64,000 bases of DNA, taken from Micavibrio sp. (lineage in GTDB: Bacteria > Pseudomonadota > Alphaproteobacteria > Micavibrionales > Micavibrionaceae). The notes beneath the pieces were generated by a model, which saw only the letters and a list, made by a program, of their open reading frames with translations, was not told the origin of the DNA and did no database searches. Where the stretch lies: contig JAPJRC010000002.1 in assembly GCA_030824805.1 (NCBI GenBank), forward strand, positions 1-64,000. The letters run 5' to 3'. The first letter of the stretch is position 1, and each line of letters starts with the position of its first letter. Positions 1-7,648 of this stretch are shown in pieces. The position numbers were made by a program, and so were the translations under genes.

Positions 1-58
1 CAACAAGCCCGGCGGCGCTAGCGGCGATAACGGCGAGGGACAGAAGGGGTTTACGCAT
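1..58 (-). CDS. N-terminal fragment of a secreted protein (partial)
   Basis: Only the first 19 codons are in the window; the gene runs off the left edge. They encode Met-Arg-Lys followed by a Leu/Ala-rich hydrophobic run, the pattern of a Sec signal peptide. AAGGAG lies six bases before the ATG, so the start is well supported. The mature protein and its function cannot be known from here. It is probably the chromosomal neighbour of the phage-like region rather than part of it. Confidence 0.6.
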   Translation of the reverse strand, partial: MRKPLLSLAVIAASAAGLV

Positions 59-135
59 GGTTTTCTCCTTTGATTGACAAAATATCGTTTCTGCCAATGC
101 GCGAAGCGGTAGAAAATTCCATGGCTTTATAATTT

Positions 136-786
136 TTACTGGCTGACCCACAGAATACGCGCCATCCACGATATATCGGCGGTGGCAATGGTGCGGTCTG
201 TATGTTGGGGGTTGAGGGATTTCAACTCAACCTTCGAAGACGTTTTTCGCAGGAGTTCCTTGGCCAGTACTTCTCCTTTTGTGGTGCGCAAAACCACGCG
301 GTCGCCGCGCCGCACGGTGGCGTCGCGGGAGAGTACCAGAACGTCGCCGTTCCTGTAGAGCGGCTCCATGGAATCGCCGCTGATTTCCAGAGCGTAGGTG
401 CCGGAGATATCGCTGTTGTCGCTGTCGGGGAATTTCACTTCGTCCCATGCATCGCCTGCCGGATAGCCGTCCTCATCAAAGAAGCCGTCGGCACCAGCCT
501 GTGCAAAGCCGATAAGGGGAATGAAACCCGGGCGCGGGATGGTGGAAAGCGTGTTGTCACCATCCATCAGGGCAAGGAAATCCGACATGGTTGCGCCTGT
601 GGCGGCCAGAACCCGGCTGACACTTTCCGTGGAAGGCCAGCGTGGTTTGCCATCGCTGCTGAATCGCTTGCTTTTGTTAAAAGAGGTGGGATCCAGACCT
701 GCTTGTTTGGCGAGACCCGAGGCGCTGTAGCCAAAAGAGGCGGCGAGACGGTCGATGGCGTGCCAGATATTTTCGTGTGTCAACAT
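136..786 (-). CDS. S24-family (LexA/CI-like) transcriptional repressor
   Basis: A 216-residue repressor with an N-terminal helix-turn-helix (about residues 5-75, with SASGLAKQAG as the turn region) and a C-terminal S24 self-cleaving peptidase domain. An Ala97-Gly98 bond lies where such repressors cut themselves. The catalytic Ser139 sits in SGDSMEP and the Lys176 general base in EVLAKELL. Known S24 repressors are inactivated by RecA-stimulated autocleavage after DNA damage. The gene is divergent from the phage-like cassette and its upstream region carries inverted repeats, so it is probably the lysogeny regulator of that cassette. Similar HTH-S24 proteins also occur as chromosomal genes in alphaproteobacteria, so a host role is possible. 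No clear ribosome binding site precedes the ATG. Confidence 0.88.
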   Translation of the reverse strand: MLTHENIWHAIDRLAASFGYSASGLAKQAGLDPTSFNKSKRFSSDGKPRWPSTESVSRVLAATGATMSDFLALMDGDNTLSTIPRPGFIPLIGFAQAGADGFFDEDGYPAGDAWDEVKFPDSDNSDISGTYALEISGDSMEPLYRNGDVLVLSRDATVRRGDRVVLRTTKGEVLAKELLRKTSSKVELKSLNPQHTDRTIATADISWMARILWVSQ

Positions 787-801
787 AGGGTTAGGTTAAA
801 A

Positions 802-827
802 TTCCTACGAGTTGCTGTAAATAGGAA
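802..827. promoter_or_regulatory. Inverted-repeat operator candidate upstream of the repressor
   Basis: TTCCTA (802-807) and TAGGAA (822-827) form an inverted repeat separated by 14 bases, just upstream of the repressor start. The same half-sites recur at 861-881, once at 906-915 and at 5479-5494. This is what a repressor binding to its own control region would leave. That it is the S24 repressor's operator is inference. Confidence 0.5.
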
Positions 828-845
828 AATATTCACAAAATATTC

Positions 846-881
846 TTGACTTCACGTTTTGTTCCTGTCATGAATAGGAAC
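846..881 (+). promoter_or_regulatory. Putative promoter-operator for the phage-like cassette
   Basis: TTGACT (846-851) is a -35-like hexamer directed towards the plus-strand genes. It is followed by the inverted repeat GTTCCT-N9-AGGAAC (861-881), which covers the expected -10 area; the -10 itself is weak. A further GTTCCTGTCA half-site lies at 906-915. An operator covering a promoter fits repression of the cassette by the divergent S24 protein. Confidence 0.45.
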
Positions 882-973
882 ATAAAGGGAACATTGCGTC
901 AAGTCGTTCCTGTCAGAGTTTTCTCAAAACCGCCGTCCCGTACACCCCGAACAAAGAAAAGAACACCACCGAC

Positions 974-1417
974 ATGACCAGCAAGGACAGATACACCCCG
1001 AAAACACAAGGCGACATTAAAACCGTTGCCTTCGATAACGCCGAAGAGGCATGGCTGTGGTTTATCCTCGCGCAGGAAGCCAGAAACGAAGGCGCGCGTT
1101 TCAGCGCAGGTCTTGCTCTTTGCGCACGTCCTTGTGAGCCGACCGATATTCTGGGTGTTGTAGAGCGTCTGTATCGCAATCGCCGTCTTGTGATGGACCA
1201 TGTTCTGGTGCTGCGCCATTACGGCAAGCGCCAGCTCCCGCCCGATCCGCGCCGCATCAAAGAGGTCCGCGCGTTCGCGCTTTGGAAAGAGGCGCTTGAG
1301 CGTATTGAACCTGTTCTCGTCAGAAAGGGCATTGTCCGCCCGAAGCTTTCATTACCGAAACCGGGTCGCTACTGGGCCCATAACGCAGTTGTTTACGAAG
1401 GAGGATTATCCGCATGA
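974..1417 (+). CDS. Conserved phage-associated protein of unknown function
   Basis: A 147-residue basic protein and the first gene of the plus-strand cassette. I do not assign a known domain. It is rich in Arg and aromatic residues, with a repeated-looking core of helices (AEEAWLWFILAQEARN and VRAFALWKEALERIEPVL), no signal peptide and no membrane segment. Only a weak purine stretch precedes the ATG. Its stop overlaps the next start by four bases (ATGA), so the two are translationally coupled. Position next to the repressor and before the head genes suggests an early or packaging-related role, but that is a guess. Confidence 0.7.
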   Translation: MTSKDRYTPKTQGDIKTVAFDNAEEAWLWFILAQEARNEGARFSAGLALCARPCEPTDILGVVERLYRNRRLVMDHVLVLRHYGKRQLPPDPRRIKEVRAFALWKEALERIEPVLVRKGIVRPKLSLPKPGRYWAHNAVVYEGGLSA

Positions 1418-1809
1418 GTGGTTTGTTATCGACATTGGCCGGTGGCCAGAACGCATGGGTCGTGTTCAGCGGCCAGACCGAAATTTCGTGGCTTCGTTTT
1501 CTGAAGCCCGGCTTCCGCCATTGCTATGTTCTTTTGAACGATGGCGAGCGCTGGACAAGCATAGACCCGCTGAGCCACGTCACCGAAGTCTCCGTGCATC
1601 ACCATGTGCCGGCAGATTTCGATCTTCCCGGCTGGCTGCAATCGCGCGGCAACCGTGTGGTCAAGGCACCGGTGCGCCGTGACATCAAGAAAGCAGCGCC
1701 ATTCATGTTGTTCACATGTGTAGAAGCTGTGAAACGCGTGATCGGTGTGCACAGCCGCAGCATCGTTACGCCTTGGCAACTATACCGCCATTTGAAATTC
1801 GCAAATTAA
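1414..1809 (+). CDS. Small phage-associated protein, possible permuted papain-like fold
   Basis: 131 residues, coupled to the preceding gene through an ATGA overlap. The protein has a short hydrophobic strand ending in an Arg-His-Cys-Tyr motif (RHCYVLL) and, towards the C-terminus, a conserved-looking TCVEAVKRVIG helix. A His early and a Cys at the start of a later helix is the order seen in circularly permuted NlpC/P60 enzymes, so a cysteine peptidase-like fold is possible. It could equally be structural. There is no signal peptide. The gene precedes the head-gene block. Confidence 0.65.
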   Translation: MSGLLSTLAGGQNAWVVFSGQTEISWLRFLKPGFRHCYVLLNDGERWTSIDPLSHVTEVSVHHHVPADFDLPGWLQSRGNRVVKAPVRRDIKKAAPFMLFTCVEAVKRVIGVHSRSIVTPWQLYRHLKFAN

Positions 1810-1831
1810 TATTGATGTAAGGAGTATTACT

Positions 1832-2101
1832 ATGGGTGATATTACGGGCCGCCCGAAGGCGCCATCGCAACAAATCGTCTATGTGCCGCAATATGTGTAT
1901 GATTCCGGCTCCAGCGCAGGCGGAAACGAAAACAATTCCGGCGGGGATAGCGCACCGGATGCAGCCACCCCGTCACAGCAGCGCGAGAAAAACCTGCTTA
2001 GCCGTTCTCGCTCGCGTCTTGGCACTATATTGACGGGTTTCCGCGGCATGCTTGCGCCCAAAGACACGGACGCACAAAGAAAAACCCTTTTGGGAGAATA
2101 A
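1832..2101 (+). CDS. Small head-module protein upstream of portal
   Basis: 89 residues: a low-complexity Ser/Gly/Asn/Pro N-terminal half and a short basic C-terminal half (SRSRSRLGTILTGFRG, ending in KTLLGE). Small proteins with a GTILTG..G....KTLLG tail are commonly found immediately upstream of portal genes in podovirus-type prophages; their function is not established. AAGGAG lies upstream of the ATG. The portal gene starts two bases after the stop, so this gene is part of the head operon. Confidence 0.7.
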   Translation: MGDITGRPKAPSQQIVYVPQYVYDSGSSAGGNENNSGGDSAPDAATPSQQREKNLLSRSRSRLGTILTGFRGMLAPKDTDAQRKTLLGE

Positions 2102-2103
2102 CC

Positions 2104-3597
2104 ATGTACATAAACACCAACACAGCGGCTCCGCAGGAGCCGAAGGACTACGCGCATCTTTTGCGCCGTTTTGATCTTGCGAAGCAAAGGCGCGGCGTAT
2201 GGGAAAGCACTTGGCAGGAATGTTACGATCATGCCCTGCCACAGTGCGGGGATTTTACACACACTGCACAGCCCGGGCGTTTGCGCACCGAACGCCTCTA
2301 TGATGGAACAGCGCTTGACGCTGTCGATCAATTGGCGGCAAGTCTTTTGGGCCATCTCACGCCGCCATGGACGCAATGGTTTGGATTCCGCCCGGGGCCG
2401 GATTTGTCGGCGGAAGAGGCCGACGCGCTTTCACCTGTTCTGGAAGAATCCGCGCGGATTATCCAGTCGCACTTCGACAACTCGAATTTCAGCGTTGAAA
2501 TCCACCAATGCTATCTCGATCTGGTCGTCGGTGGAACGGCGGCGCTTTATTTCGAAGAGGCTGCGCCCGGGTCTTTCTCCGCCTTCAAATTCTCTTCGGT
2601 GCCGCTCACCGATATTATTCTGGAAGAAGGAGAGGGCGGCGCGCTCGACGGGTCTTTCCGTCAGATGAAGCTTACGCTCGCACAAATACGCGAACGTTAT
2701 CCGGATGCCGATATTCCTGCAAACATTGCAAACGAAGGCTCACACGATACGCAGGCGCGTTTCGGTGTGCTGGAATCCATCCTGCCTGATAACGCCGGAT
2801 ACGAATATGCGGCTGTGATCACGGAAAATGGAAAGGCTGTCGAGCTCTCATCGGGCAGGTTTTCAGGATCACCCTGTATCGCGTTCCGATGGATGAAATC
2901 GCCCGGTGAAATTTATGGACGTTCACCGGTCATGAAGGCTTTACCAGATATCAAGACAGCCAACAAAGTTGTCGAGCTGATCCTCAAGAATGCATCTATC
3001 GCGGTAACGGGTATATGGCAGGCCGACGATGACGGCGTTCTCAATCCTGCCAATATCGAATTGGTGCCCGGCGCTATCATTCCAAAAGCCGTTGGGTCGG
3101 ATGGTCTAAAGCCTCTGGAAATGCCCGCACGTTTCGATGTGTCGCAACTCGTGATCGACGATCTTCGTGCGCGCATCCGCCATTCTCTTTTGATCGACAA
3201 GCTTGGCCAGCTTTCCGGCAAACGCATGACGGCCACCGAAGTGGCGGAGCGCGCAGGTGAAATGGCGCTGCTGCTTGGTGCCACATATGGGCGATTGCAA
3301 TCAGAGCTTTTGACGCCGCTCATACGTCGCGCTTATTCCATTCTGCGCCGCAGGGGAGAGATCGCCGATATCGCGCTTGACGGACGTTTTGTAACACTGG
3401 ATTACCGCGCCCCTCTGGCCCGTGCACAGGCACACAAGAATATCCAGAACACATTGCATTGGATTTCTTCCGTGCAATCGATGGGGCCTGCTGCCACATC
3501 GGCGGTAAACACTGCCGCGGCCGCACGTTATCTTGGCGAAGCGCTGGGTGTTCCATCCGATCTGATCGTAAAGGAGATGACAGATGCTGGGCTCTAG
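2104..3597 (+). CDS. Podovirus-type portal (head-to-tail connector) protein
   Basis: 497 residues, the usual size for the T7 gp8-like head-tail connecting family. The N-terminal region (LLRRFDLAKQRRGVWESTWQ) and the later segments GSPCIAFRWMKSPGEIYGRSP and KRMTATEVAERAGEM are typical of that family. The family forms a dodecameric ring at the procapsid vertex, through which DNA is packaged and to which the tail attaches. The reading frame is intact. It overlaps the next gene by 14 bases, so the two are probably co-translated. Its position at the head of the structural genes fits. Confidence 0.93.
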   Translation: MYINTNTAAPQEPKDYAHLLRRFDLAKQRRGVWESTWQECYDHALPQCGDFTHTAQPGRLRTERLYDGTALDAVDQLAASLLGHLTPPWTQWFGFRPGPDLSAEEADALSPVLEESARIIQSHFDNSNFSVEIHQCYLDLVVGGTAALYFEEAAPGSFSAFKFSSVPLTDIILEEGEGGALDGSFRQMKLTLAQIRERYPDADIPANIANEGSHDTQARFGVLESILPDNAGYEYAAVITENGKAVELSSGRFSGSPCIAFRWMKSPGEIYGRSPVMKALPDIKTANKVVELILKNASIAVTGIWQADDDGVLNPANIELVPGAIIPKAVGSDGLKPLEMPARFDVSQLVIDDLRARIRHSLLIDKLGQLSGKRMTATEVAERAGEMALLLGATYGRLQSELLTPLIRRAYSILRRRGEIADIALDGRFVTLDYRAPLARAQAHKNIQNTLHWISSVQSMGPAATSAVNTAAAARYLGEALGVPSDLIVKEMTDAGL

Positions 3598-3856
3598 AAA
3601 AACCATGACCGGTCTGGAAGAGACGGCGCGTTACACAAGCCATATTTCCACGCTGGAGCAAAAAGAAATCGAAAGAAGCTTCGCGCGCGTTTTTTCGACA
3701 GAAGAAGGGAAGAAGGTTTTGGCTTGGCTGCAGGTCATGACTTTCCACCGGACGCTTGGCGCCACAGGCACGGAAGAACAGCTTCGGCATATGGAGGGCC
3801 CGCGTAGCCTTGTGGCCACGGTCCTCCGCATGATCGATCGCGGAAAAAGAAACTAA
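3584..3856 (+). CDS. Bbp19-like small phage protein
   Basis: 90 residues; the start lies inside the end of the portal gene. The core FARVFSTEEGKKVLAWLQ followed by a TF...LG segment resembles the Bbp19 family, first named in Bordetella phage BPP-1, whose role is unknown. The gene's place between portal and scaffold matches that of its relatives. A short upstream region of the frame (MLGSRKTMTGLEE) contains a second possible start (Met8); the first has AAGGAG nearby and is preferred. Confidence 0.75.
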   Translation: MLGSRKTMTGLEETARYTSHISTLEQKEIERSFARVFSTEEGKKVLAWLQVMTFHRTLGATGTEEQLRHMEGPRSLVATVLRMIDRGKRN

Positions 3857-3873
3857 ATACAAAGGAGTATAAA

Positions 3874-4509
3874 ATGAGCATAGCAACACACGTAATCCCG
3901 GAAAAATTTAAGGACTCTGCCACCGGCGAGTTGAAAGTCGATTCACTTCTCACATCCTATTCCGAGCTTGAGAAAAAACTTTCCCGCACACCGGCCCCGC
4001 CGAAAACGCCGGACGATTATTGTATCGACTGCAAACATGGCTATTTCGATGTCGATAAGGATTTGAACAAGAAGCTGCACGAAAAAGGATTCACCAATGA
4101 ACAGGTGCAGATTGTTTATGATCTTGCCGCCGAACGTCTGGTTCCTTTGGTTTTGCAGATGGCCGCGGAATATAGCGCCGAACGCGAGATTGAAAAGCTG
4201 GTCGGTCATTTCGGCGGAGAAGAAAAATGGCGCGAAGTGTCCCGCCAGCTTCTGGCCTTCGGTGAAAAGGCGCTGCCTGCCGATGTGCTGGACACGTTGT
4301 CCAGTTCCTATGAAGGCGTGCTTGCCCTGTACCGTATGATGCAGGGCGGAGAGCCGGGGCTTTCCCGCGCTTCGGCGGGCAGGGAAGGCTCCCAGAACGA
4401 GCTGGACCTGCAATCCATGATGCGTGATCCAAAATACTGGCGCGACCAGGATCCGTCGTTTGTGGCCAAGGTCACAGAAGGCTTTCAAAAGCTTTATGGA
4501 CGCAAGTAA
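3874..4509 (+). CDS. Capsid assembly scaffolding protein
   Basis: 211 residues, acidic and mostly helical. The C-terminal motif MMRDPKYWRDQDPSFVAKV followed by a basic end is characteristic of podoviral scaffolding proteins, where it contacts the capsid. The N-terminal half carries LLTSYSELEKKL, also common in these proteins. In T7-like phages the scaffold gene lies between portal and major capsid, as here, although an insertion now separates it from the capsid gene. AAGGAG precedes the ATG. A hairpin terminator lies 20 bases after the stop. Confidence 0.85.
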   Translation: MSIATHVIPEKFKDSATGELKVDSLLTSYSELEKKLSRTPAPPKTPDDYCIDCKHGYFDVDKDLNKKLHEKGFTNEQVQIVYDLAAERLVPLVLQMAAEYSAEREIEKLVGHFGGEEKWREVSRQLLAFGEKALPADVLDTLSSSYEGVLALYRMMQGGEPGLSRASAGREGSQNELDLQSMMRDPKYWRDQDPSFVAKVTEGFQKLYGRK

Positions 4510-4530
4510 AATAAGCCCTGAAACCTAAGA

Positions 4531-4552
4531 AAAGCCCCCGAAAGGGGGCTTA
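4531..4552 (+). terminator. Hairpin terminator after scaffold gene
   Basis: AAGCCCCC-GAAA-GGGGGCTT forms a perfect 8-bp stem with a GNRA-type tetraloop. The downstream T run is short, so termination may be partial. It marks the end of the head-gene segment before an inserted block. Confidence 0.75.
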
Positions 4553-4677
4553 ACTTTGCAAATTCGGAATTTCAGATTTTTACCAAATAAATACTTGCCA
4601 AGCACCAAAAGGAGGCGCATACCACCGCGCATAAAAAGGGGCCAATTAAGACCCCTTGAAAAATATAAGGTGTGTTT

Positions 4678-4986
4678 ATGTACGTTAACAAAGGCGGTTA
4701 TGCCGAGCTTATACAATTTCCTGGTTCAAATGTGCGCCTGGAAAAAGAAGCCGCTGCCGTAAAACGCGAAATGAGACAGATAGATGGTCTGTCTCTTGGC
4801 TTCACGCTCTCTGCCAAGGCCGTTACGACAGCCACGGGCGGTCTTCCGGAAGAGCATCCTCCGCTTTGTCCGGTAATGGTGGAAGGCATGCAGAAAGATC
4901 TGGATGATTATAAAGCCGCCGCGCGCGAAGAGATCCTGAACGCGGCGCGTCCGGAAGTTCAGGCGTTCATATCGCTGGGCTTTTAG
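4678..4986 (+). CDS. Small protein of unknown function inserted in the head module
   Basis: 102 residues from the ATG at 4678, chosen because AAGG ends seven bases before it; a GTG two codons earlier is too close to that site. No known domain is recognised. The sequence is acidic and helical in its C-terminal half (MVEGMQKDLDDYKAAAREEI). It sits after a terminator and converges on the PilZ gene, the two stops overlapping by three bases. Scaffold and capsid genes are normally adjacent, so this looks like a later insertion. Confidence 0.6.
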   Translation: MYVNKGGYAELIQFPGSNVRLEKEAAAVKREMRQIDGLSLGFTLSAKAVTTATGGLPEEHPPLCPVMVEGMQKDLDDYKAAAREEILNAARPEVQAFISLGF

Positions 4987-5369
4987 GCGAACTGGGAGCT
5001 TTCGGCAAATTCGCGGGTGACATAGTCATCTACGACCTGCTTGAATTTGTTCGCGATATCGCGGCTGATCGGCTCGAATTGAATGGCGAGCCGGTCACGC
5101 ATTTTGCGGACGATGCGTCCACGGTGCGGAATATCCATGATGCGTCCCGACAGGCGGAATTTCATGGTTACTTCCACAGGCGCGGCCACAGAGAATAGGC
5201 GGTCATCGGCATGAACCAGCATGCCGCCGTCGCTCCAGTTGTGAACAGGGTAGGCCTTGCCGTTGATAACGGTTATGCAATTGTCTGCGGCACGGCGGGG
5301 CGATTTGCGGCGCGTCTCAAAATCATCTTCGTTGCTGGCATCGACAAATGTATTGTTCATAATTCCCAT
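4983..5369 (-). CDS. PilZ-domain protein (probable cyclic-di-GMP binding)
   Basis: 128 residues. Residues about 18-115 match a PilZ domain: an arginine-rich RRKSPRR motif followed by NWSDGGMLV, the counterpart of the D/NxSxxG motif that together with the arginines contacts cyclic-di-GMP. A C-terminal helix follows. PilZ proteins usually couple cyclic-di-GMP to motility, polysaccharide or virulence outputs. Here the gene is antisense to and inside a virion cassette, which is unusual. The start may be Met1 or Met4; GGGATGGGA precedes Met4. Its promoter probably lies in the divergent gap before the capsid gene. Confidence 0.85.
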   Translation of the reverse strand: MGIMNNTFVDASNEDDFETRRKSPRRAADNCITVINGKAYPVHNWSDGGMLVHADDRLFSVAAPVEVTMKFRLSGRIMDIPHRGRIVRKMRDRLAIQFEPISRDIANKFKQVVDDYVTREFAESSQFA

Positions 5370-5469
5370 CCCTAGTCGTGTAGAGTTCTATAATTCTTTT
5401 TCTCAATATAGCCTATTTTGGGAAAAAAAGAAGTTCCACCAGTTTCTAATATTTTTCACAAGAAAAATA

Positions 5470-5498
5470 TTGACATTATAGGAATTTTATCCTACAAA
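5470..5498 (+). promoter_or_regulatory. Promoter with inverted repeat before the capsid gene
   Basis: TTGACA (5470-5475) is a consensus -35, and TACAAA 17 bases later is an acceptable -10. The spacer and -10 carry TAGGA-N6-TCCTA (5479-5494), built from the same half-site bases as the repeats near the repressor, although everted relative to them. This suggests a second repressor-controlled promoter, needed because a terminator follows the scaffold gene. The rest of the 297-base divergent gap shows nothing else I can name. Confidence 0.55.
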
Positions 5499-5666
5499 TA
5501 AACCATCAACACCCGCATTGCGTCCAGATGGAAGCAAGCGGGTTTTTTATTCCGAAAACGGTCCTTCCGCCGGAAGACATGCCAGTTCAGCCCCTTGGGC
5601 CCGATCCGATCGCGAAAACCCCTGAGACCGGCGCTTTCATCAACAACCAATATTGAGGTAACAATC

Positions 5667-6500
5667 ATGGCCACAACCATCGATCAGGCCTTTATCAAGC
5701 AATTCGAACGCGAAGTGCATGAGGCCTACCAGCGTCAGGGTTCCAAACTCCGGAATGCCGTGCGCTCTATTAACAATGTCAACGGCGCGTCCACTGTCTT
5801 CCAGAAAGTGGGCAAGGGCACAGCATCGACAAAATCCACACACGGCATGGTGCCGGTGATGAATCTCGCGCATTCGAATGTCGAATGCACGTTGCAGGAT
5901 TTCTACGCGGGTGACTGGGTCGACCGTTTGCAGGAACTCCGCGTCAACATTCCGGAACGACAGGTCATCGCATCCGCCGGTGCCAACGCGCTGGGCCGCA
6001 AAACGGACGAGTTGATCATCGATGCGCTCAAAACCGCCACCACACATGTAATCGTCGATTCCAATGTCGGTCTGACAAAAGCAAAAGTGATGTCCGCCTT
6101 TGAAACATTCGGAAGCAACGATATTCCGGACGACGGTAACCGCTTTGCCGCCATTGGCTGGAAGCAATGGACGGAACTGCTCGCCATTCCGGAATTTTCC
6201 AGCGCGGATTATGTCGGTAGCGCGAACCTGCCATACACAACATTCACGCAAGCCAAGCAATGGCTCGGCACGACATGGATTCCGATGACAGGTCTTCCTG
6301 TCGACGGCAACGATATACGTTCCTGTTATTTCTTCCACAAAAACGCTGTGGGACATGCATCGGGATCCGATGTGCAGACGGATATCAGCTGGCACGGCGA
6401 CCGTGCGGCGCACTTCGTCAACAATATGATGAGCCAGGGTGCGGCGCTTATCGATGCCGCAGGCGTCGTCGTCATCAATTGCGATGAAACGCCGGATTAA
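5667..6500 (+). CDS. Major capsid protein
   Basis: 277 residues from the ATG at 5667, preceded by GAGGT; an upstream in-frame start at 5595 has no binding site and would add a Pro/Arg-rich stretch unlike the family. The sequence (IDQAFIKQFEREVHEAYQR, then QDFYAGDWVDRLQEL and RKTDELIIDAL) is typical of the HK97-fold capsid family found in BPP-1-like and other short-tailed phages. The gene is intact, so capsids could in principle be made. The small protein that follows 16 bases later is its usual companion. Confidence 0.92.
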   Translation: MATTIDQAFIKQFEREVHEAYQRQGSKLRNAVRSINNVNGASTVFQKVGKGTASTKSTHGMVPVMNLAHSNVECTLQDFYAGDWVDRLQELRVNIPERQVIASAGANALGRKTDELIIDALKTATTHVIVDSNVGLTKAKVMSAFETFGSNDIPDDGNRFAAIGWKQWTELLAIPEFSSADYVGSANLPYTTFTQAKQWLGTTWIPMTGLPVDGNDIRSCYFFHKNAVGHASGSDVQTDISWHGDRAAHFVNNMMSQGAALIDAAGVVVINCDETPD

Positions 6501-6516
6501 GAGAGGAGATTAGATT

Positions 6517-6756
6517 ATGGCTTTTAAACTTTCAGACTTAAGCGTTCTTGCCTATGCCAACAATTTTACGCTGTGGCATTACAAAACGGTTGATAGCGCA
6601 GTAACCGGCGCCGGTTATTTCAACGCCGGCACAGATATGATGCGCATCAACGATCTGATTATTGCGAACGTCAACACGGGCGGTTCGCCGACCACGAAGT
6701 TTTACATCGTGACCGGCAATAGCGGCGGCGTTGTCACCGTGGCGGTCTACGCCTAG
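6517..6756 (+). CDS. Small capsid-proximal protein (possible decoration protein)
   Basis: 79 residues with a strand-rich, uncharged sequence (FTLWHYKT, GYFNAGTDMMRINDLI, GGVVTVAVYA). Small beta-rich proteins of this kind regularly follow the capsid gene in related podoviral cassettes and are often supposed to decorate the capsid; no function is proven. GAGAGGAG precedes the ATG. The reading frame is complete. Confidence 0.7.
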   Translation: MAFKLSDLSVLAYANNFTLWHYKTVDSAVTGAGYFNAGTDMMRINDLIIANVNTGGSPTTKFYIVTGNSGGVVTVAVYA

Positions 6757-7084
6757 ACCTCCCTCCGAAACCGCGGATGAAAATTGGCTTTGAGCAACTG
6801 TTGGCATTTGGCTTCCCCTTCGGCCAGTGCCGCTCGCCCGCGCCGCTTGCACCGCCTTCGGACGTATCGCAAACGCCGCCTTTCCCGGCCCCAAACCGGG
6901 GAGGGCGGCACCCCTTTGGACACGCGTCCAAAGAATCTTGAATTGGGACCGAAATGTGACGATCACTAAATTTGCTAATAATATCAATTAATTATAAGAT
7001 TCCATTTGCCATGGTCTCGTCAGATTTGTTATTAAGATTTCATTAATAAAATACAAAAAACGACTACCAGAGGGTTACGGCTAT
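6757..7084. other. Non-coding gap with GC-rich block and hairpin
   Basis: The first part (to about 6960) is GC-rich and shows no convincing gene on either strand. It contains CTTTGGAC-ACGC-GTCCAAAG (6914-6933), a perfect 8-bp hairpin, which could terminate the capsid transcript although it lacks a T run. The second part is strongly AT-rich and holds a promoter-like pair, TTGTTA (7026-7031) and TAAAAT (7047-7052), ahead of the next gene. Confidence 0.5.
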
Positions 7085-7567
7085 ATGCCTGGTGTGGGTT
7101 TAATTCTTATTCCGTTTGACGGCGGTCGCGAGACACATTTGTCTGCCAGCGAAGCCAAATCTCACAAAATTGTCGACAATCCGGCCGCGGAGACGCGCCT
7201 GTCCGAATTGATCGACCAGCGTCCTGCAATGGAAGGCGCCAAGTTCATGTTTACGGACCGCGGTGTCCTCATGCATGGCTCGGACAGCCAGGCATTGATC
7301 ATGAGCCGTCTGGTTTCCGATCTTTCGAACCTTATGCCGAGCGAGCGCAGCGCGACAACCCGTGGCGGCCAGTTGATTTCTGCCGCAAACGACGACAAAC
7401 GCATGCATATCACGCCTGGTTTTAGCTCGGCCGCCAGCCTCTTCAAAGCGGCACCGGTTGCAGCCCGCGCGGATTTCAATGTCGCCGCGAACGACGAAAA
7501 GGTTACGATTACACGCGGTTACCGCCCGGCGATCAGCGGTTCGCAATACACACGCGCTGTGGCGTAA
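7085..7567 (+). CDS. Unknown protein in its own transcription unit inside the cassette
   Basis: 160 residues without a recognised domain, signal peptide or membrane span. The C-terminal half carries two copies of a short motif, SAANDDKRMHITPGF and VAANDEKVTITRGY, about 40 residues apart. GAGGG precedes the start. An AT-rich promoter-like region lies upstream and a strong terminator downstream, so the gene forms an independent unit between capsid and tail genes, the arrangement of a phage moron. Some of its sequence resembles low-complexity head proteins, so a virion role cannot be excluded. Confidence 0.65.
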   Translation: MPGVGLILIPFDGGRETHLSASEAKSHKIVDNPAAETRLSELIDQRPAMEGAKFMFTDRGVLMHGSDSQALIMSRLVSDLSNLMPSERSATTRGGQLISAANDDKRMHITPGFSSAASLFKAAPVAARADFNVAANDEKVTITRGYRPAISGSQYTRAVA

Positions 7568-7587
7568 CACATAAATACAAAGTTTCT

Positions 7588-7618
7588 AAAAAGGCGGTCC
7601 TCATGGGCCGCCTTTTTT
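7588..7618 (+). terminator. Rho-independent terminator
   Basis: AAAAGGCGG and CCGCCTTTT pair around a short loop and are followed by a run of T. It closes the single-gene unit before the tail genes. Confidence 0.85.
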
Positions 7619-7648
7619 CTTTCATCCCTACCACATCAGGAGAATTTC

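Noticed and set aside
4636..4657. AAGGGG/CCCCTT hairpin before the 102-residue gene as a terminator
   Set aside because: The stem has only six pairs and a ten-base loop without a T run; the hairpin at 4531-4552 is the better terminator.
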